64,000 nucleotides of DNA, taken from positions 1 to 64,000 of the forward strand of contig NZ_JFHC01000046.1 in NCBI RefSeq assembly GCF_000698595.1, in the 5' to 3' direction. The position numbers were made by a program, and so were the translations under genes. The notes beneath the pieces were generated by a model. It was not told the DNA's origin, did not search any database, and saw only the letters and a list, made by a program, of their open reading frames with translations. The DNA is from Caballeronia glathei. GTDB lineage: Bacteria; Pseudomonadota; Gammaproteobacteria; Burkholderiales; Burkholderiaceae. Shown one piece after another: positions 24,559 through 34,605 of this stretch (position 1 is the stretch's first letter; each line of letters starts with the position of its first letter).

Positions 24559-24981
24559 ATGAATCAACAGACGCAATACACGATCACCGAGCTCGCGCGC
24601 GAATTCGACGTCACGCCGCGTGCCATTCGCTTTTACGAGGATCAGGGACTGCTCGCCCCGACCCGCGAAGGATCGAGCGGGTTGCGCCGCGTGTATTCGC
24701 CGCGCGATCGCACGCGGCTGAGGCTCACGCTGCGCGGCAAGCGGCTCGGCTTCACGCTCTCGGAAATCCGTACGCTGCTCGACCTCTACGATTCGCCGAC
24801 CGGCACCGTCTCGCAACTGCATGCGTTTCTCGACACGATCGCGGCGCACCGCAAGGTGCTGGAGCGGCAACGGGAGGACCTGGACGCCACGCTCGCCGAG
24901 CTCGACCAGTACGAGCGACAAGGGCGCGCGCTGCTTTCAGCAAGCGCTGAAAAGCGCGCGCGCAAGTCGCGCGCCGCATAG
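24559..24981 (+). CDS. MerR-family transcriptional regulator (LiuR-like)
   Basis: A 140-residue regulator. The N-terminal winged helix-turn-helix starts [20 protein letters not shown] and continues [12 protein letters not shown] and [21 protein letters not shown] dimerisation coiled coil follows ([20 protein letters not shown]), and the tail is basic. No Cys is present, so it is not a metal sensor. In the beta- and gamma-proteobacteria this type (LiuR) represses branched-chain amino-acid breakdown genes; nearby thiolase, enoyl-CoA hydratase and HMG-CoA lyase genes fit that role. The assignment to LiuR is inference. Confidence 0.85.
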   Translation: MNQQTQYTITELAREFDVTPRAIRFYEDQGLLAPTREGSSGLRRVYSPRDRTRLRLTLRGKRLGFTLSEIRTLLDLYDSPTGTVSQLHAFLDTIAAHRKVLERQREDLDATLAELDQYERQGRALLSASAEKRARKSRAA

Positions 24982-25070
24982 CAGGAAGCCGTGACGATGA
25001 GGATGACCCTCATGGCGGCGATACAATATCGTGCGAAGAAACCACGCGACACCACACGCGCAGGGCCGAC

Positions 25071-26885
25071 ATGAATCACTTTCCCAAGCTGCTTTCGTCG
25101 CAAATCGGCTTCGACGTCGCGCAGACGATGCTCGAAGGCTTCGATCGCCACTACCGGGTGTTTCGCGACGCCGCGGTCAGGGCGAAGTCGCTCTTCGAGA
25201 AGGGTGACTGGGTCGCGCTGCAACAGCTCGCGCGCGACCGGATCACCTCGTACGACGACCGTGTCGATGAATGCGTGGCGCTGCTCGAAGACGAATACGA
25301 CGCGGAGAACATCGACGACGAAGTCTGGCAGCAGATCAAGCTTCACTACATCGGGCTGCTCACGTCGCATCGCCAGCCCGAATGTGCCGAGACGTTCTTC
25401 AACTCGGTGTGCTGCAAGATCCTGCATCGCTCGTACTTCAACAACGACTTCATTTTCGTGCGTCCGGCCATTTCGACCGAGTACATCGAAAACGGCGAAC
25501 CTGCCGCGAAGCCGACCTATCGCGCGTATTACCCGGGCAAGGACGGCCTCGCCGCGACGCTCGAGCGAATCGTCACGAACTTCCAGCTGGAGCCGCCGTT
25601 CGAGGACCTCTCCCGCGACGTGCAATGCGTGATGCAGGCCATCTCCGAAGCCTTCGGCGAATTCAAGGCCGCGCCGAATTTCCAGATCCACGCGCTGTCG
25701 TCGCTGTTCTATCGCAACAAGGCCGCGTATATCGTCGGGCGCATCATCAACGGCGACCTCGTGATTCCGTTCGCCGTGCCCGTGCGCCATACGCAACCGA
25801 ACCTGCTCGCACTCGACACCGTGCTGCTCAATCGCGAGCAGTTGCTCATCATCTTCAGCTTCGCGCACTCGTACTTTCTCGTCGACATGGAAGTGCCCTC
25901 GGCGTACGTGCAGTTCCTGCGCTCGATCATGCCGGGCAAGCCGAAGGCGGAAATCTATACGTCCGTGGGGCTGCAAAAGCAGGGCAAGAACCTGTTCTAT
26001 CGCGACCTGCTGCACCACCTCTCGCACTCCAGCGACCAGTTCATCATCGCGCCCGGCATCAAGGGGCTCGTGATGATCGTGTTCACGCTGCCGTCGTTCC
26101 CGTACGTGTTCAAGCTGATCAAGGACTACTTTCCCCCGCCGAAGGAAACCACGCGCAGGAAGATCCAGGACAAGTATCTGCTGGTGAAGCGCCACGACCG
26201 GCTCGGACGCATGGCCGATACGCTCGAGTATTCGAGCGTCGCGCTGCCCGTCGCGCGGCTCGACGACGCGCTGATCCGCGAGCTGGAGAAAGAGGCGCCG
26301 TCGATGATCGAATACGAAGGCGACAACCTCGTGATCAAGCATCTGTACATCGAGCGCCGCATGGTCCCGCTCAATCTCTTCCTGCAGAATGGCAGCGACG
26401 CGGACATCGAGCATGGCATCAGGGAATACGGCGATGCGATCAAGGAACTGATCCAGGCCAACATCTTTCCGGGCGACATGCTGTACAAGAACTTCGGCGT
26501 GACACGGCACGGGCGCGTGGTGTTCTACGACTACGACGAGATCGAGTACCTGACCGACTGCAACGTGCGCAAGGTGCCCGAGCCGCGCAACGAGGAAGAC
26601 GAACTCGCGGGCGAGCCGTGGTACACGGTCGGCGCGCACGACATCTTCCCGGAGACGTACGACACGTTCCTGCTTGGCGACCCGCGCGTGCGCGAGGTGT
26701 TCATGCGCCATCACGCCGATTTCTTCGATCCCGCCCTCTGGCAAAGACACAAGGATCAACTGTTGCGCGGCGAACTCGCCGACTTCTTTCCCTATGACAA
26801 GTCCGCGCGATTCTGCGTCCGCTACCCGGAACGCTTCGCGCAGACCCGCGACCCGGACGCCGACGCGTCCGCACGGGCCGCATGA
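25071..26885 (+). CDS. aceK: Isocitrate dehydrogenase kinase/phosphatase
   Basis: AceK phosphorylates and dephosphorylates isocitrate dehydrogenase to switch carbon between the TCA cycle and the glyoxylate bypass. The 604-residue length fits. Visible are the N-terminal regulatory region ([40 protein letters not shown]), the ATP loop [20 protein letters not shown], where the Lys of FKLIKDYF binds ATP, and the catalytic region [20 protein letters not shown] with [14 protein letters not shown]. The gene stands 89 nt after the MerR gene and 24 nt before the carbonic anhydrase gene. No aceA or aceB is nearby. Confidence 0.97.
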   Translation: MNHFPKLLSSQIGFDVAQTMLEGFDRHYRVFRDAAVRAKSLFEKGDWVALQQLARDRITSYDDRVDECVALLEDEYDAENIDDEVWQQIKLHYIGLLTSHRQPECAETFFNSVCCKILHRSYFNNDFIFVRPAISTEYIENGEPAAKPTYRAYYPGKDGLAATLERIVTNFQLEPPFEDLSRDVQCVMQAISEAFGEFKAAPNFQIHALSSLFYRNKAAYIVGRIINGDLVIPFAVPVRHTQPNLLALDTVLLNREQLLIIFSFAHSYFLVDMEVPSAYVQFLRSIMPGKPKAEIYTSVGLQKQGKNLFYRDLLHHLSHSSDQFIIAPGIKGLVMIVFTLPSFPYVFKLIKDYFPPPKETTRRKIQDKYLLVKRHDRLGRMADTLEYSSVALPVARLDDALIRELEKEAPSMIEYEGDNLVIKHLYIERRMVPLNLFLQNGSDADIEHGIREYGDAIKELIQANIFPGDMLYKNFGVTRHGRVVFYDYDEIEYLTDCNVRKVPEPRNEEDELAGEPWYTVGAHDIFPETYDTFLLGDPRVREVFMRHHADFFDPALWQRHKDQLLRGELADFFPYDKSARFCVRYPERFAQTRDPDADASARAA

Positions 26886-26909
26886 CCGCGGCCGCACCGA
26901 CCTGACAAC

Positions 26910-27692
26910 ATGAATACGACCGACGACAAGACCGACGCTCCCAACCCGCTCTCGCACCTGTTCGACAATAACTCGGCATGGGTCGAGCGCATGCTCGGGG
27001 AGGACCCCGAATACTTCTCGCGCCTCGCGCATCAGCAGGCGCCGGAGTATCTGTGGATCGGCTGCTCCGACTCGCGCGTGCCGGCGAACCAGATCATCGG
27101 CCTGCCGCCGGGCGAAGTGTTCGTGCACAGAAACATCGCGAACGTGGTGGTGCCATCGGACCTGAACTGCCTCTCCGTGATCCAGTTTGCCGTGGACCTG
27201 CTCAAGGTGAAGCACATCATGGTGGTCGGACACTACGGGTGCTCGGGCGTGGGCGCGGCGCTCGTGGGCCGCCGCGTGGGGCTCGCGGACAACTGGCTGC
27301 GCCACGTCGAGGACGTGCGCGAAAAACATGCCTCGCTGCTCGACGAATGGCCGATGGGCAGCGCGCGACATCGGCGGCTCGTCGAACTGAACACGATCGA
27401 GCAGACCATGAACGTGTGCCGCACGACCATCGTGAACGATGCATGGGCGCGCGGCCAGCAACTCACCATTCACGGCTGGACCTACGGCGTGCACGATGGC
27501 CGCGTGCGCAACATGGGCATGATGATCGGCGCGCCCGAGGAGATGGAATCGACGTACCGGTCCTGTATCGCAGCCCTTTCACGCGGCGGCGCGCATTCCA
27601 CGGAGAACGACGTGCTCGCCTCCGATGCCGCGCGCCTCGGCGACATTCCCGCCATTGTCGAAGGCGTCATCAAGGAGTTGAATCATGAGTGA
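26910..27692 (+). CDS. can: Beta-class carbonic anhydrase
   Basis: Interconverts CO2 and bicarbonate, supplying bicarbonate to carboxylases. The 260-residue sequence has the zinc ligands Cys in IGCSDSRVPANQI and His/Cys in VVGHYGCSGVGAAL, with the Asp-Arg dyad in CSDSR. NMGMMIGAPEEM and the length are typical of the proteobacterial Can group with a C-terminal extension. It starts 24 nt after aceK, and its end overlaps the thiolase start by 8 nt, so these three probably share a transcript. Confidence 0.93.
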   Translation: MNTTDDKTDAPNPLSHLFDNNSAWVERMLGEDPEYFSRLAHQQAPEYLWIGCSDSRVPANQIIGLPPGEVFVHRNIANVVVPSDLNCLSVIQFAVDLLKVKHIMVVGHYGCSGVGAALVGRRVGLADNWLRHVEDVREKHASLLDEWPMGSARHRRLVELNTIEQTMNVCRTTIVNDAWARGQQLTIHGWTYGVHDGRVRNMGMMIGAPEEMESTYRSCIAALSRGGAHSTENDVLASDAARLGDIPAIVEGVIKELNHE

Positions 27693-28878
27693 GACAAATC
27701 GTGATCCGGTCGTCATCGTGTCGGCAACACGCACGCCGATGGCCGCGTTCCAGGGCGACTTCGCATCGCTCACCGCGCCGCAGCTCGGCTCGGTCGCGAT
27801 TGCCGCGGCACGCGAGCGCGCGGGCCTCTCTCCCGAGCAGATCGACGAGGTGGTGTTCGGCTGCGTGCTGCCCGCGGGACAGGGACAGGCGCCCGCACGG
27901 CAGGCGGCGCTCGGCGCGGGGCTGCCGCTTTCGACGGGCAGCACTACCGTCAACAAGATGTGCGGCTCCGGCATGCGCGCTGCGATGTTCGCGCACGACA
28001 TGCTCATTGCCGGCTCGATCGACGTGATCGTCGCGGGCGGCATGGAGAGCATGACGAATGCGCCCTATCTGCTGCCGAAGGCGCGCGGCGGCATGCGCAT
28101 GGGACATGGGCAGGTGCTCGATCACATGTTCCTCGACGGCCTCGAAGACGCCTACGAAAAAGGCCGCCTGATGGGCACGTTCGCCGAGCAGTGCGCGTCG
28201 TCGTATTCGTTCTCGCGCGATGCGCAGGATGCGTTCGCCATCGAGTCGCTGCGCCGGGCGAAGGGTGCGAACGAAGACGGCTCGTTCGCGTGGGAGATCG
28301 CGCCCGTCACCGTGCAGGGCCGCAAGGGCGACACCGTGATCGATCGCGACGAGCAGCCGTTCAAGGCGAACATCGAAAAGATTCCTTCGCTCAAGCCTGC
28401 GTTCGCCAAGGACGGCACGGTGACGGCGGCCAATTCCTCGTCGATTTCCGACGGCGCCGCGGCGCTCGTGATGATGCGCGAATCGACGGCCAAACGCCTC
28501 GGCGTCACGCCGCTCGCGCGCGTGGCGGGCCACAGCACGTTCGCGCAGCAGCCGGCGCTCTTCACGACGGCGCCCGTGGGCGCGATCCGCAAGCTCTTCG
28601 AGAAGAACGGCTGGCGCGCGAACGAAGTCGATCTCTACGAAATCAATGAAGCGTTCGCCGTCGTCACGATGGCCGCGATGCGCGAGCACGACCTGCCGCA
28701 CGACAAGGTGAACGTGCACGGCGGCGCGTGCGCGCTCGGGCATCCGATCGGCGCATCGGGTGCGCGCATCATCGTCACGCTGATCGGCGCATTGAGGGCG
28801 CGCGGTCTGAAGCGCGGCGTCGCGAGCCTGTGCATCGGCGGCGGCGAAGCGACGGCAATGGGCATCGAACTCGTCTGA
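27685..28878 (+). CDS. Acetyl-CoA acetyltransferase (thiolase)
   Basis: A 397-residue thiolase that cleaves acetoacetyl-CoA or condenses two acetyl-CoA. The nucleophilic Cys is in NKMCGSGMRAAMFAHDM, the catalytic His in YEINEAFAVVTMAA, and the second Cys and His in GGACALGHPIGASGAR. ATG 27685 follows AAGGAGTTGAATC and overlaps the carbonic anhydrase end by 8 nt. With the MerR regulator, enoyl-CoA hydratase and HMG-CoA lyase in the window, it fits the last step of leucine catabolism, but a role in polyhydroxybutyrate metabolism is equally possible. Confidence 0.95.
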   Translation: MSETNRDPVVIVSATRTPMAAFQGDFASLTAPQLGSVAIAAARERAGLSPEQIDEVVFGCVLPAGQGQAPARQAALGAGLPLSTGSTTVNKMCGSGMRAAMFAHDMLIAGSIDVIVAGGMESMTNAPYLLPKARGGMRMGHGQVLDHMFLDGLEDAYEKGRLMGTFAEQCASSYSFSRDAQDAFAIESLRRAKGANEDGSFAWEIAPVTVQGRKGDTVIDRDEQPFKANIEKIPSLKPAFAKDGTVTAANSSSISDGAAALVMMRESTAKRLGVTPLARVAGHSTFAQQPALFTTAPVGAIRKLFEKNGWRANEVDLYEINEAFAVVTMAAMREHDLPHDKVNVHGGACALGHPIGASGARIIVTLIGALRARGLKRGVASLCIGGGEATAMGIELV

Positions 28879-28885
28879 GCCCCGA

Positions 28886-28909
28886 GGTTCGGACCTTTCG
28901 GTCCGAACC
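28886..28909. other. Stem-loop between the thiolase and SDR genes
   Basis: GGTTCGGACC (28886-28895) and GGTCCGAACC (28900-28909) form a perfect 10-bp stem with a TTTC loop. There is no T-run, so it is not a classic terminator; it may be an attenuating or mRNA-end structure. Confidence 0.5.
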
Positions 28910-28941
28910 CTCGAATCTGAGCCCTTGAATCAGGGATCGAA

Positions 28942-29619
28942 ATGAAAACGGTACTGATCGTCGGAGCTTCGCGTGGCATCGGCCACGAGTTCGCACGCGC
29001 GTACTGCCGCGACGGCTGGCGCGTGCTCGCCACCGCGCGCGACAAGGCCTCGCTGTCGGCGCTCGACGCCATGGGCGCGCAGACCTTCTCGCTCGATGTC
29101 ACGCAGCCGGAGCAGGTCGCCGCGCTCGCGTGGCAACTCGACGGCGAAGCGCTCGATGTCGCGATCATCGTGTCGGGCGTCTACGGTCCGCGCACGGAAG
29201 GCGTGGAGACGGTCACCGCCGAAGACTTCGATCAGGTGATGCAGACCAACGTGCGCGGCCCGATGCAGCTGATTCCCGTGCTGCTGCCGCTCACCGACGC
29301 CGCCGGCGGCGTGCTCGCGGTGCTGTCGAGCAAGATGGGCAGCATCGGCGCGGCGAGCGGCACGACGGGCTGGCTCTATCGCGCGAGCAAGGCCGCGCTG
29401 AACGCGACGCTGAAGGTGGCGTCGCTGGAAACGCGGCGCTCCGTATGCATCGCGCTGAATCCGGGGTGGGTGCGCACGGAGATGGGCGGCTCGTCGGCGG
29501 CGATCGACGCGGCGCACAGTGTGAGCGGCATGCGCGCGATGATCGCCGAGGCGGCCGCGATGCGCGAGCGCTTCAACGGCAGCTTCGTGCAATACGACGG
29601 CACGATGCTCGACTGGTGA
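28942..29619 (+). CDS. Short-chain dehydrogenase/reductase
   Basis: A 225-residue classical SDR. The NAD(P)-binding motif is LIVGASRGIGHEFARAY, the catalytic Ser is around VLSSKMGSIGA and the YxxxK motif is WLYRASKAALNATL. The Asp in ATARDKASLS region and the N-terminal GASRGIG favour NADP. ATG 28942 has AGGGA ahead. The substrate cannot be predicted. It lies 63 nt after the thiolase (with a stem-loop between) and 29 nt before the GST gene. Confidence 0.92.
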   Translation: MKTVLIVGASRGIGHEFARAYCRDGWRVLATARDKASLSALDAMGAQTFSLDVTQPEQVAALAWQLDGEALDVAIIVSGVYGPRTEGVETVTAEDFDQVMQTNVRGPMQLIPVLLPLTDAAGGVLAVLSSKMGSIGAASGTTGWLYRASKAALNATLKVASLETRRSVCIALNPGWVRTEMGGSSAAIDAAHSVSGMRAMIAEAAAMRERFNGSFVQYDGTMLDW

Positions 29620-29648
29620 CGACAACTTCAAACTCGAAAGGATCACTC

Positions 29649-30257
29649 GTGACTTATCAGGTACATGGCGTTGCTTCATCGGGCAATTGCTACAAGGTCC
29701 GGCTCGCGCTCGAACAGCTGAATCTGCCCTACGCATGGCATGAAGTCGACATGATGCACGGCGCGACGCGCACGGAGACGTTCCTCAAGCTCAATCCGAA
29801 CGGCAAGGTGCCGGTGCTCCGTATCGACGACATGACCTGCCTCTGCGAGTCCGGTGCGATTCTCTGCTATCTCGCCGAGGGCACGCCGCTGATGCCCACC
29901 GATCGCCTCGCACGCGCGCAGGTGTTGCAGTGGATGTTCTTCGAGCAGTACAGCCACGAGCCGAATGTGGCCGTGGCGCGCTTCATCCTGCAGTTCCTCA
30001 AGCGTGCCGACGATCCGCGCCTGCCTGAAAAGACCGCGGGGTCGTATCGCGCGCTCGACGTGATGGAAGCGCATCTCGCGACGCGCACGTTTTTCGTCGG
30101 CGAGCGCTATACGGTCGCGGATATCGCGCTCTACGCGTACACGCACGTCGCGGATCAGGCGAATCTCGATCTGTCCCGCTATCCGGCGATCCGCGCGTGG
30201 CTCGGGCGCGTGCGCTCGCAGCCGCGCCACGTCGAGATGCCGGCGGTCGATCAATGA
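29649..30257 (+). CDS. Glutathione S-transferase family protein
   Basis: A 202-residue GST with an N-terminal thioredoxin-like domain (VASSGNCYKVRLALEQLNLP, LNPNGKVPVLRIDD, and the glutathione-binding CESGAILCYLAEGT) and a helical C-terminal domain (YTVADIALYAYTHVADQANL). It starts with GTG at 29649, after AAAGGATCAC. The N-terminal Ser/Cys region (SSGNCYK) marks it as a Ser/Cys-type bacterial GST. Its TGA overlaps the ATG of the YchJ-like gene (ATGA), implying translational coupling. Confidence 0.92.
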   Translation: MTYQVHGVASSGNCYKVRLALEQLNLPYAWHEVDMMHGATRTETFLKLNPNGKVPVLRIDDMTCLCESGAILCYLAEGTPLMPTDRLARAQVLQWMFFEQYSHEPNVAVARFILQFLKRADDPRLPEKTAGSYRALDVMEAHLATRTFFVGERYTVADIALYAYTHVADQANLDLSRYPAIRAWLGRVRSQPRHVEMPAVDQ

Positions 30258-30676
30258 ACGCCATGCCGTGCCCTTGCGCGGGTGCGTCGCCCGAGCGTCG
30301 CCAGCCTGATCGCGCCCCGCTATTCGCCGAGTGTTGCGGACGATTCATCGAAGGCGGCGCGACGCCATCGAACGCGATGGAACTGATGCGCTCGCGCTAC
30401 ACCGCCTACGTGCTCGGCGACACGGCGTACCTGCGTGAGACGTGGTCTGAGGAAACGCGTCCCGCCGACCTCGACGCGTCCGCCGATCCCGCGAGGCGAT
30501 GGCTCGGGCTGCAGATCAAGCGCCACGTCCCGCTCGACGCGGACCATGCGGAAGTCGAATTCGTCGCGCGCTACAAAGTGGGCGGACGCGCCCACCGGCT
30601 CCACGAAACGAGCCGTTTTGTCCGCAATGAAGCAGGTCGCTGGCTGTATGTCGACGGCATCGTAAGTGAAGCGTAG
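30254..30676 (+). CDS. YchJ-family protein with SEC-C motif
   Basis: A 140-residue protein of the UPF0225/YchJ group. It opens with the zinc-binding Cys pattern MNAMPCPCAGAS and APLFAECCGRFI, then the YchJ middle domain (AMELMRSRYTAYVLGDTAYL, RWLGLQIKRH, EVEFVARYKVGGRAHRLHE). The C-terminal second SEC-C motif found in E. coli YchJ is absent, as in many beta-proteobacteria. ATG 30254 overlaps the GST stop by 4 nt; the two are probably co-translated. Function is unknown. Confidence 0.88.
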   Translation: MNAMPCPCAGASPERRQPDRAPLFAECCGRFIEGGATPSNAMELMRSRYTAYVLGDTAYLRETWSEETRPADLDASADPARRWLGLQIKRHVPLDADHAEVEFVARYKVGGRAHRLHETSRFVRNEAGRWLYVDGIVSEA

Positions 30677-30972
30677 GCTTAATTACATCGGTATAAATTC
30701 CCGGCTTCGACTCGTATGATTAAGAGAGTAGTTACAGGGGTTCTCTCTAATTGTGCAGATGCTTTTTGACCGGTTAATCTCGCTCTAACGCCTGACGTTG
30801 CAGTTCGATGTCCAGGCGCCGTATTGAAGCCAATTGTCCTGTCTTTTCAAGGCATGACTCCCGGAACCCAGACTGCATACTGCTCCCAGGATGAGCAGTG
30901 AGATCGGTTTGTGACTTCAATTCGGGCCTCATCGCATTAGCGCCTCGTCAAAGAGCAGTCGGAGTCACAGGG

Positions 30973-32211
30973 ATGGCAATTAAAACCTGGTTGGTCGGAT
31001 TCAGCATCCTGTGCTCACTCGGCGCGATGCAGTCGATCGCACATGCAGACCCGGTCGGCGGCACGCGACAATCTGAAGGCCTCCAGGCACCCGTTTTCGG
31101 GCAGATCCCCGACGCGATCGATTCGACCCTCCCCGTTGTGGACAATAGTCTGAACGAAACGGTAATCCGCGTTCCGTCCGGCGATGTCACGCTCGAAACC
31201 ACGATCTTCAAGCCGGATGGCACCGGCCCCTTCCCGATGATCGTGTTCAATCACGGCAAGCTCCCCGGCGACTCGCACAGCCAGCCGCGCAATCGTCCGC
31301 TCGCGCTCGCGCGCGAATTCGTGCGCCACGGCTATGTGGTCGTGGTGCCGAATCGCCGCGGTTTTGCCGGCTCGGGCGGCGACTACGCCGGCAGCGGCTG
31401 CAACGTCGAAGCGAACGGCTACGCGCAGGCGCGCGACGTGACCGCGACGGTTGCCTATATGAGCGAACAGCCGTATGTGGACAAGACGCACATCGTCGTT
31501 GCAGGCACGTCGCATGGCGGCCTGACGACGATGGCCTACGGCGCGCGCGACGCCGTTTCCGCACCCGGCGTGCGCGGGCTCATCAACTTCTCCGGCGGCC
31601 TGCGTCAGGACGAGTGCGCGGGCTGGCAGAAAAACCTCACCAGCGCATTTGGCGCATACGGTGAAGAAGTGCGGCTCCCGTCGCTGTGGCTGTACGGCAC
31701 GAACGATTCCGTGTGGCAGGGCGAACTCGCGAGCCAGATGTATTCGGCCTACACCGAGCACGGCGCCGCCGCGCAGATGTTCGATTTCGGTGCATACAAG
31801 AACGACGCGCACCGGCTCGTCGGCGATCGCGACGGCGTGCAGATCTGGTGGCCGCGCGTGAAGACGTTCCTCGCGAAGATCGGCATGCCGACGTCGGTGC
31901 AGTATCAGGTCTCGGAGCCGCATGCACCGAAGCCCACCGGCTATGCGACCCTGGATGCCGTGGCGGCGGTCCCGTTCGTCGACGAAAACGGCCGCGCCGG
32001 CTACCGCAACTTCCTCCACCAGTATTCGAGCCGCGCGTTTGCCGTGTCGGATTCGGGCGCGTGGTCGTGGGCCGAAGGCGGCGACGATCCGATGTCGGTC
32101 GCGCTCGCCGGCTGCCAGAAGCAGAGCAACGATCCGTGCCGCCTCTATGCGGTGGACGACGCTGTGGTCTGGCACGACAACAACGCCCAGACGCAAACGG
32201 CATCGCGCTAG
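30973..32211 (+). CDS. Exported alpha/beta hydrolase (dienelactone hydrolase / S9-like)
   Basis: A 412-residue secreted enzyme. The signal peptide MAIKTWLVGFSILCSLGAMQ ends near AHA. The alpha/beta-hydrolase core has PMIVFNHGKLPGD, the oxyanion region VVVPNRRGFAGSGG, the Ser nucleophile in VVAGTSHGGLTTMAYG, the Asp in SLWLYGTNDSVWQGE and the His in YKNDAHRLVGDRDG. About 120 residues after the core (from PTSVQYQVSEPHAPKPTGYA) form a Cys-containing C-terminal part. ATG 30973 has ACAGGG ahead; an upstream in-frame ATG would spoil the signal peptide. Substrate unknown. Confidence 0.87.
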   Translation: MAIKTWLVGFSILCSLGAMQSIAHADPVGGTRQSEGLQAPVFGQIPDAIDSTLPVVDNSLNETVIRVPSGDVTLETTIFKPDGTGPFPMIVFNHGKLPGDSHSQPRNRPLALAREFVRHGYVVVVPNRRGFAGSGGDYAGSGCNVEANGYAQARDVTATVAYMSEQPYVDKTHIVVAGTSHGGLTTMAYGARDAVSAPGVRGLINFSGGLRQDECAGWQKNLTSAFGAYGEEVRLPSLWLYGTNDSVWQGELASQMYSAYTEHGAAAQMFDFGAYKNDAHRLVGDRDGVQIWWPRVKTFLAKIGMPTSVQYQVSEPHAPKPTGYATLDAVAAVPFVDENGRAGYRNFLHQYSSRAFAVSDSGAWSWAEGGDDPMSVALAGCQKQSNDPCRLYAVDDAVVWHDNNAQTQTASR

Positions 32212-32235
32212 GCGGGCCCCTCAAGCAGATTTCCC

Positions 32236-32260
32236 GCGCCGGCTCCAAGCCGGCGCTTTT
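32236..32260 (+). terminator. Hairpin terminator after the exported hydrolase
   Basis: GCGCCGGCT (32236-32244) and AGCCGGCGC (32248-32256) form a 9-bp stem with a 3-nt loop, followed by TTTT, 25 nt after the stop. Confidence 0.85.
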
Positions 32261-32438
32261 GCATTTTCGCGCGCCAATCGTCATAACAAGCCGGCGCGTT
32301 GCACGAAGTTACGCGCGATATCGGCACCGCCGCAGCACCGTCCCGGTCCCTGCGCGCGAGCGCGAGCCGTGCCGGAATCGAATTGCATCTCAAATTTAGC
32401 GATAATCGGCTTCTCGTCGTCCACTTCGAAGAATTTCC

Positions 32439-33236
32439 ATGACCGACGCACTCAATCTGCAGCGCCTGAAGCTCACCGTCGACGGCCACGTTGCGCGCGT
32501 GACGCTCGACCGGCCCGACGTGCGCAACGCGTTCGACGACGCGACCATCGTGGAACTCACCGCCGCCTTCCGCGCGCTCGACGACGACGCCACCGTGCGC
32601 GCGATCGTCCTCGCCGCCAGCGGCCCGGCATTTTGTGCGGGCGCGGACCTGAACTGGATGAAGCGCATGGCGGGCTACTCGGACACCGAGAACCGCGCCG
32701 ACGCGCTCGGCCTCGCCACGATGCTCAACACGATCTACGCGTGCAAAAAGCCCGTGATCGCGCGCGTGCAGGGCGACGCCTACGCGGGCGGCATGGGGCT
32801 GGTCGCCGCATGCGACATCGCAGTGAGCGCGGACACGGCGAACTATTGTCTGTCGGAAGCGAGGCTCGGCCTGATGCCCGCGACGATCGCGCCCTATGTC
32901 ATCCGCGCGATGGGCGCACGCGCGGCGCATCGCTACTTCGTCAGCGCCGAGCGGTTCGATGCGGCGGAGGCGCTGCGCATCGGCTTCGTGCATCAGGTCG
33001 TGAAGGCCGATCAGCTCGATGCGACCGTTGACGCGCTCGCGGCAGCGATCGCCGCGAACAGCCCGAACGCCGTGGCCGAATGCAAGCGTCTCGTGGTGGA
33101 TCTGGCCGACAAGGCGATCGACGAAGTGCTGATTGCGGACACCGCCGACCGTATCGCACGCATTCGCGCATCCGACGAAGGACGCGAAGGCGTGCGCAGT
33201 TTCCTGGAAAAACGCAAGCCGTCCTGGCTCGCGTGA
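32439..33236 (+). CDS. Enoyl-CoA hydratase/isomerase (possibly methylglutaconyl-CoA hydratase)
   Basis: A 265-residue crotonase-fold enzyme. The oxyanion-hole regions are IVLAASGPAFCAGADLNWMK and VQGDAYAGGMGLVAACDIAV, the latter with the Gly that stabilises the thioester enolate, and the catalytic Glu lies in SEARLGLMPATIAPYVI. ADLNWMKRM is typical of LiuC/AtuE-type methylglutaconyl-CoA hydratases, which would place it in leucine breakdown before HMG-CoA lyase. The other liu genes are not adjacent. A terminator precedes it and it ends 40 nt before bioA. Confidence 0.9.
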   Translation: MTDALNLQRLKLTVDGHVARVTLDRPDVRNAFDDATIVELTAAFRALDDDATVRAIVLAASGPAFCAGADLNWMKRMAGYSDTENRADALGLATMLNTIYACKKPVIARVQGDAYAGGMGLVAACDIAVSADTANYCLSEARLGLMPATIAPYVIRAMGARAAHRYFVSAERFDAAEALRIGFVHQVVKADQLDATVDALAAAIAANSPNAVAECKRLVVDLADKAIDEVLIADTADRIARIRASDEGREGVRSFLEKRKPSWLA

Positions 33237-33276
33237 AGCACTGGGCCCGCGCCCACGCGCAGGCCATGGAGTCGTT

Positions 33277-34605
33277 TTGAACACAGAAGCCAACGAAGCC
33301 TGGGTCGCGCGGTCGCTCGCCGCGGTCTGGCATCCCTGCACCCAGATGAAGCATCACGAGCGGTTCCCGCTCGTGCCCGTCGCACGCGGCAAAGGCGCGT
33401 GGCTGTATGACCGCGAAGGCCATCGTTATCTCGACGGCATCAGTTCCTGGTGGGTCAACCTGTTCGGTCACGCGAATCCGGACATCAACGCCGCGCTCAA
33501 GGATCAGCTCGACACCCTCGAACATGCGATGCTCGCGGGCTGCACGCATGAGCCGGCCGTGCTGCTCGCCGAGCGTCTTTTCGCGCTGACCGGCCGCACG
33601 CTCGGCCACGCGTTCTTCGCATCAGATGGCGCATCGGCCGTCGAAATCGCGCTGAAGATGAGCTTTCACTTCTGGCGCAACAGCGGCAAGCCGCAGAAAA
33701 GCGAGTTCGTGTGCCTCGCGAACAGCTATCACGGCGAGACGATCGGCGCGCTTGGCGTCACCGATGTCGCACTGTTCAAGGACGCCTACGACCCGCTGAT
33801 CCGTCACGCGCATGTGGTCGCGTCGCCGGATGCGCGCAAAGGCGACGATGCCGCAGAACACGCACTCGCCGCGATGCGCACGCTTTTCGAGGCCCGCGCG
33901 CAGCATCTTGCAGCCGTCATCGTCGAGCCGCTCGTGCAGTGTGCCGCCGGCATGGCGATGCACGATGCGTCGTATCTGAAGGGACTTCGCGCACTGTGCG
34001 ACGAATTCGGCGTGCATCTGATCGCCGATGAAATCGCCGTCGGGTGCGGGCGCACCGGCACGTTCTTCGCGTGCGAACAGGCTTCGATCTGGCCGGATTT
34101 CATCTGCCTCTCGAAAGGGATCAGCGGCGGCTACCTGCCGTTGTCGATCGTGCTGACGCGCGACGAAATCTACCGCGCCTTCTACGACGACGACATCACG
34201 CGCGGCTTTCTGCATTCGCACTCGTACACGGGCAATCCGCTCGCGTGCCGCGCGGCGCTCGCCACGCTCGATCTGTTCGAAAGCGCGGACGTGCTCAACG
34301 AGAACCGCCGCAAGGCATCGCTCCTGCGCGCCGCGCTGGCGCCGCTCACGGATCATCCGAACGTGCGCAATCTGCGCGAGCGCGGCACGATTTTCGCCTT
34401 CGATACGGCACTCGCCGACACGGCGCAGGCCCGCACCTTCTCGCGCCGCTTCTTCGAAAACGCCCTGAAACAGGAGCTTTTGCTGCGCCCGATCGGCACG
34501 ACGGTGTACCTGATGCCGCCCTACATTCTCGACGACGAAGAACTCATGCTGCTCGTCGAGCGCACGCGCGTGACCTTCGAAGCCACGCTCGCGGAGGCCG
34601 CATGA
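33277..34605 (+). CDS. bioA: Adenosylmethionine-8-amino-7-oxononanoate aminotransferase
   Basis: Transfers an amino group from S-adenosylmethionine to 8-amino-7-oxononanoate in biotin synthesis, using PLP. The 442 residues show [18 protein letters not shown], the PLP loop [28 protein letters not shown], the Asp of [18 protein letters not shown] and the Lys in [14 protein letters not shown]. The start is a TTG at 33277 with GGAG seven nt before; no ATG is suitable nearby. It leads a tightly packed bioA-bioF-bioD-bioB operon; its TGA overlaps the bioF ATG. Confidence 0.95.
   Translation: MNTEANEAWVARSLAAVWHPCTQMKHHERFPLVPVARGKGAWLYDREGHRYLDGISSWWVNLFGHANPDINAALKDQLDTLEHAMLAGCTHEPAVLLAERLFALTGRTLGHAFFASDGASAVEIALKMSFHFWRNSGKPQKSEFVCLANSYHGETIGALGVTDVALFKDAYDPLIRHAHVVASPDARKGDDAAEHALAAMRTLFEARAQHLAAVIVEPLVQCAAGMAMHDASYLKGLRALCDEFGVHLIADEIAVGCGRTGTFFACEQASIWPDFICLSKGISGGYLPLSIVLTRDEIYRAFYDDDITRGFLHSHSYTGNPLACRAALATLDLFESADVLNENRRKASLLRAALAPLTDHPNVRNLRERGTIFAFDTALADTAQARTFSRRFFENALKQELLLRPIGTTVYLMPPYILDDEELMLLVERTRVTFEATLAEAA

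Noticed and set aside
24786-27494. Very long open frame (902 codons) on the minus strand opposite aceK and the carbonic anhydrase gene
   Set aside because: It is the mirror of genes with strong codon bias in a GC-rich genome. Its sequence is rich in His, Arg and Val with no domain, and the plus strand holds two undoubted enzymes.
33237-33276. BirA-type biotin operator or riboswitch before bioA
   Set aside because: The 40-nt gap shows no palindrome or leader structure.
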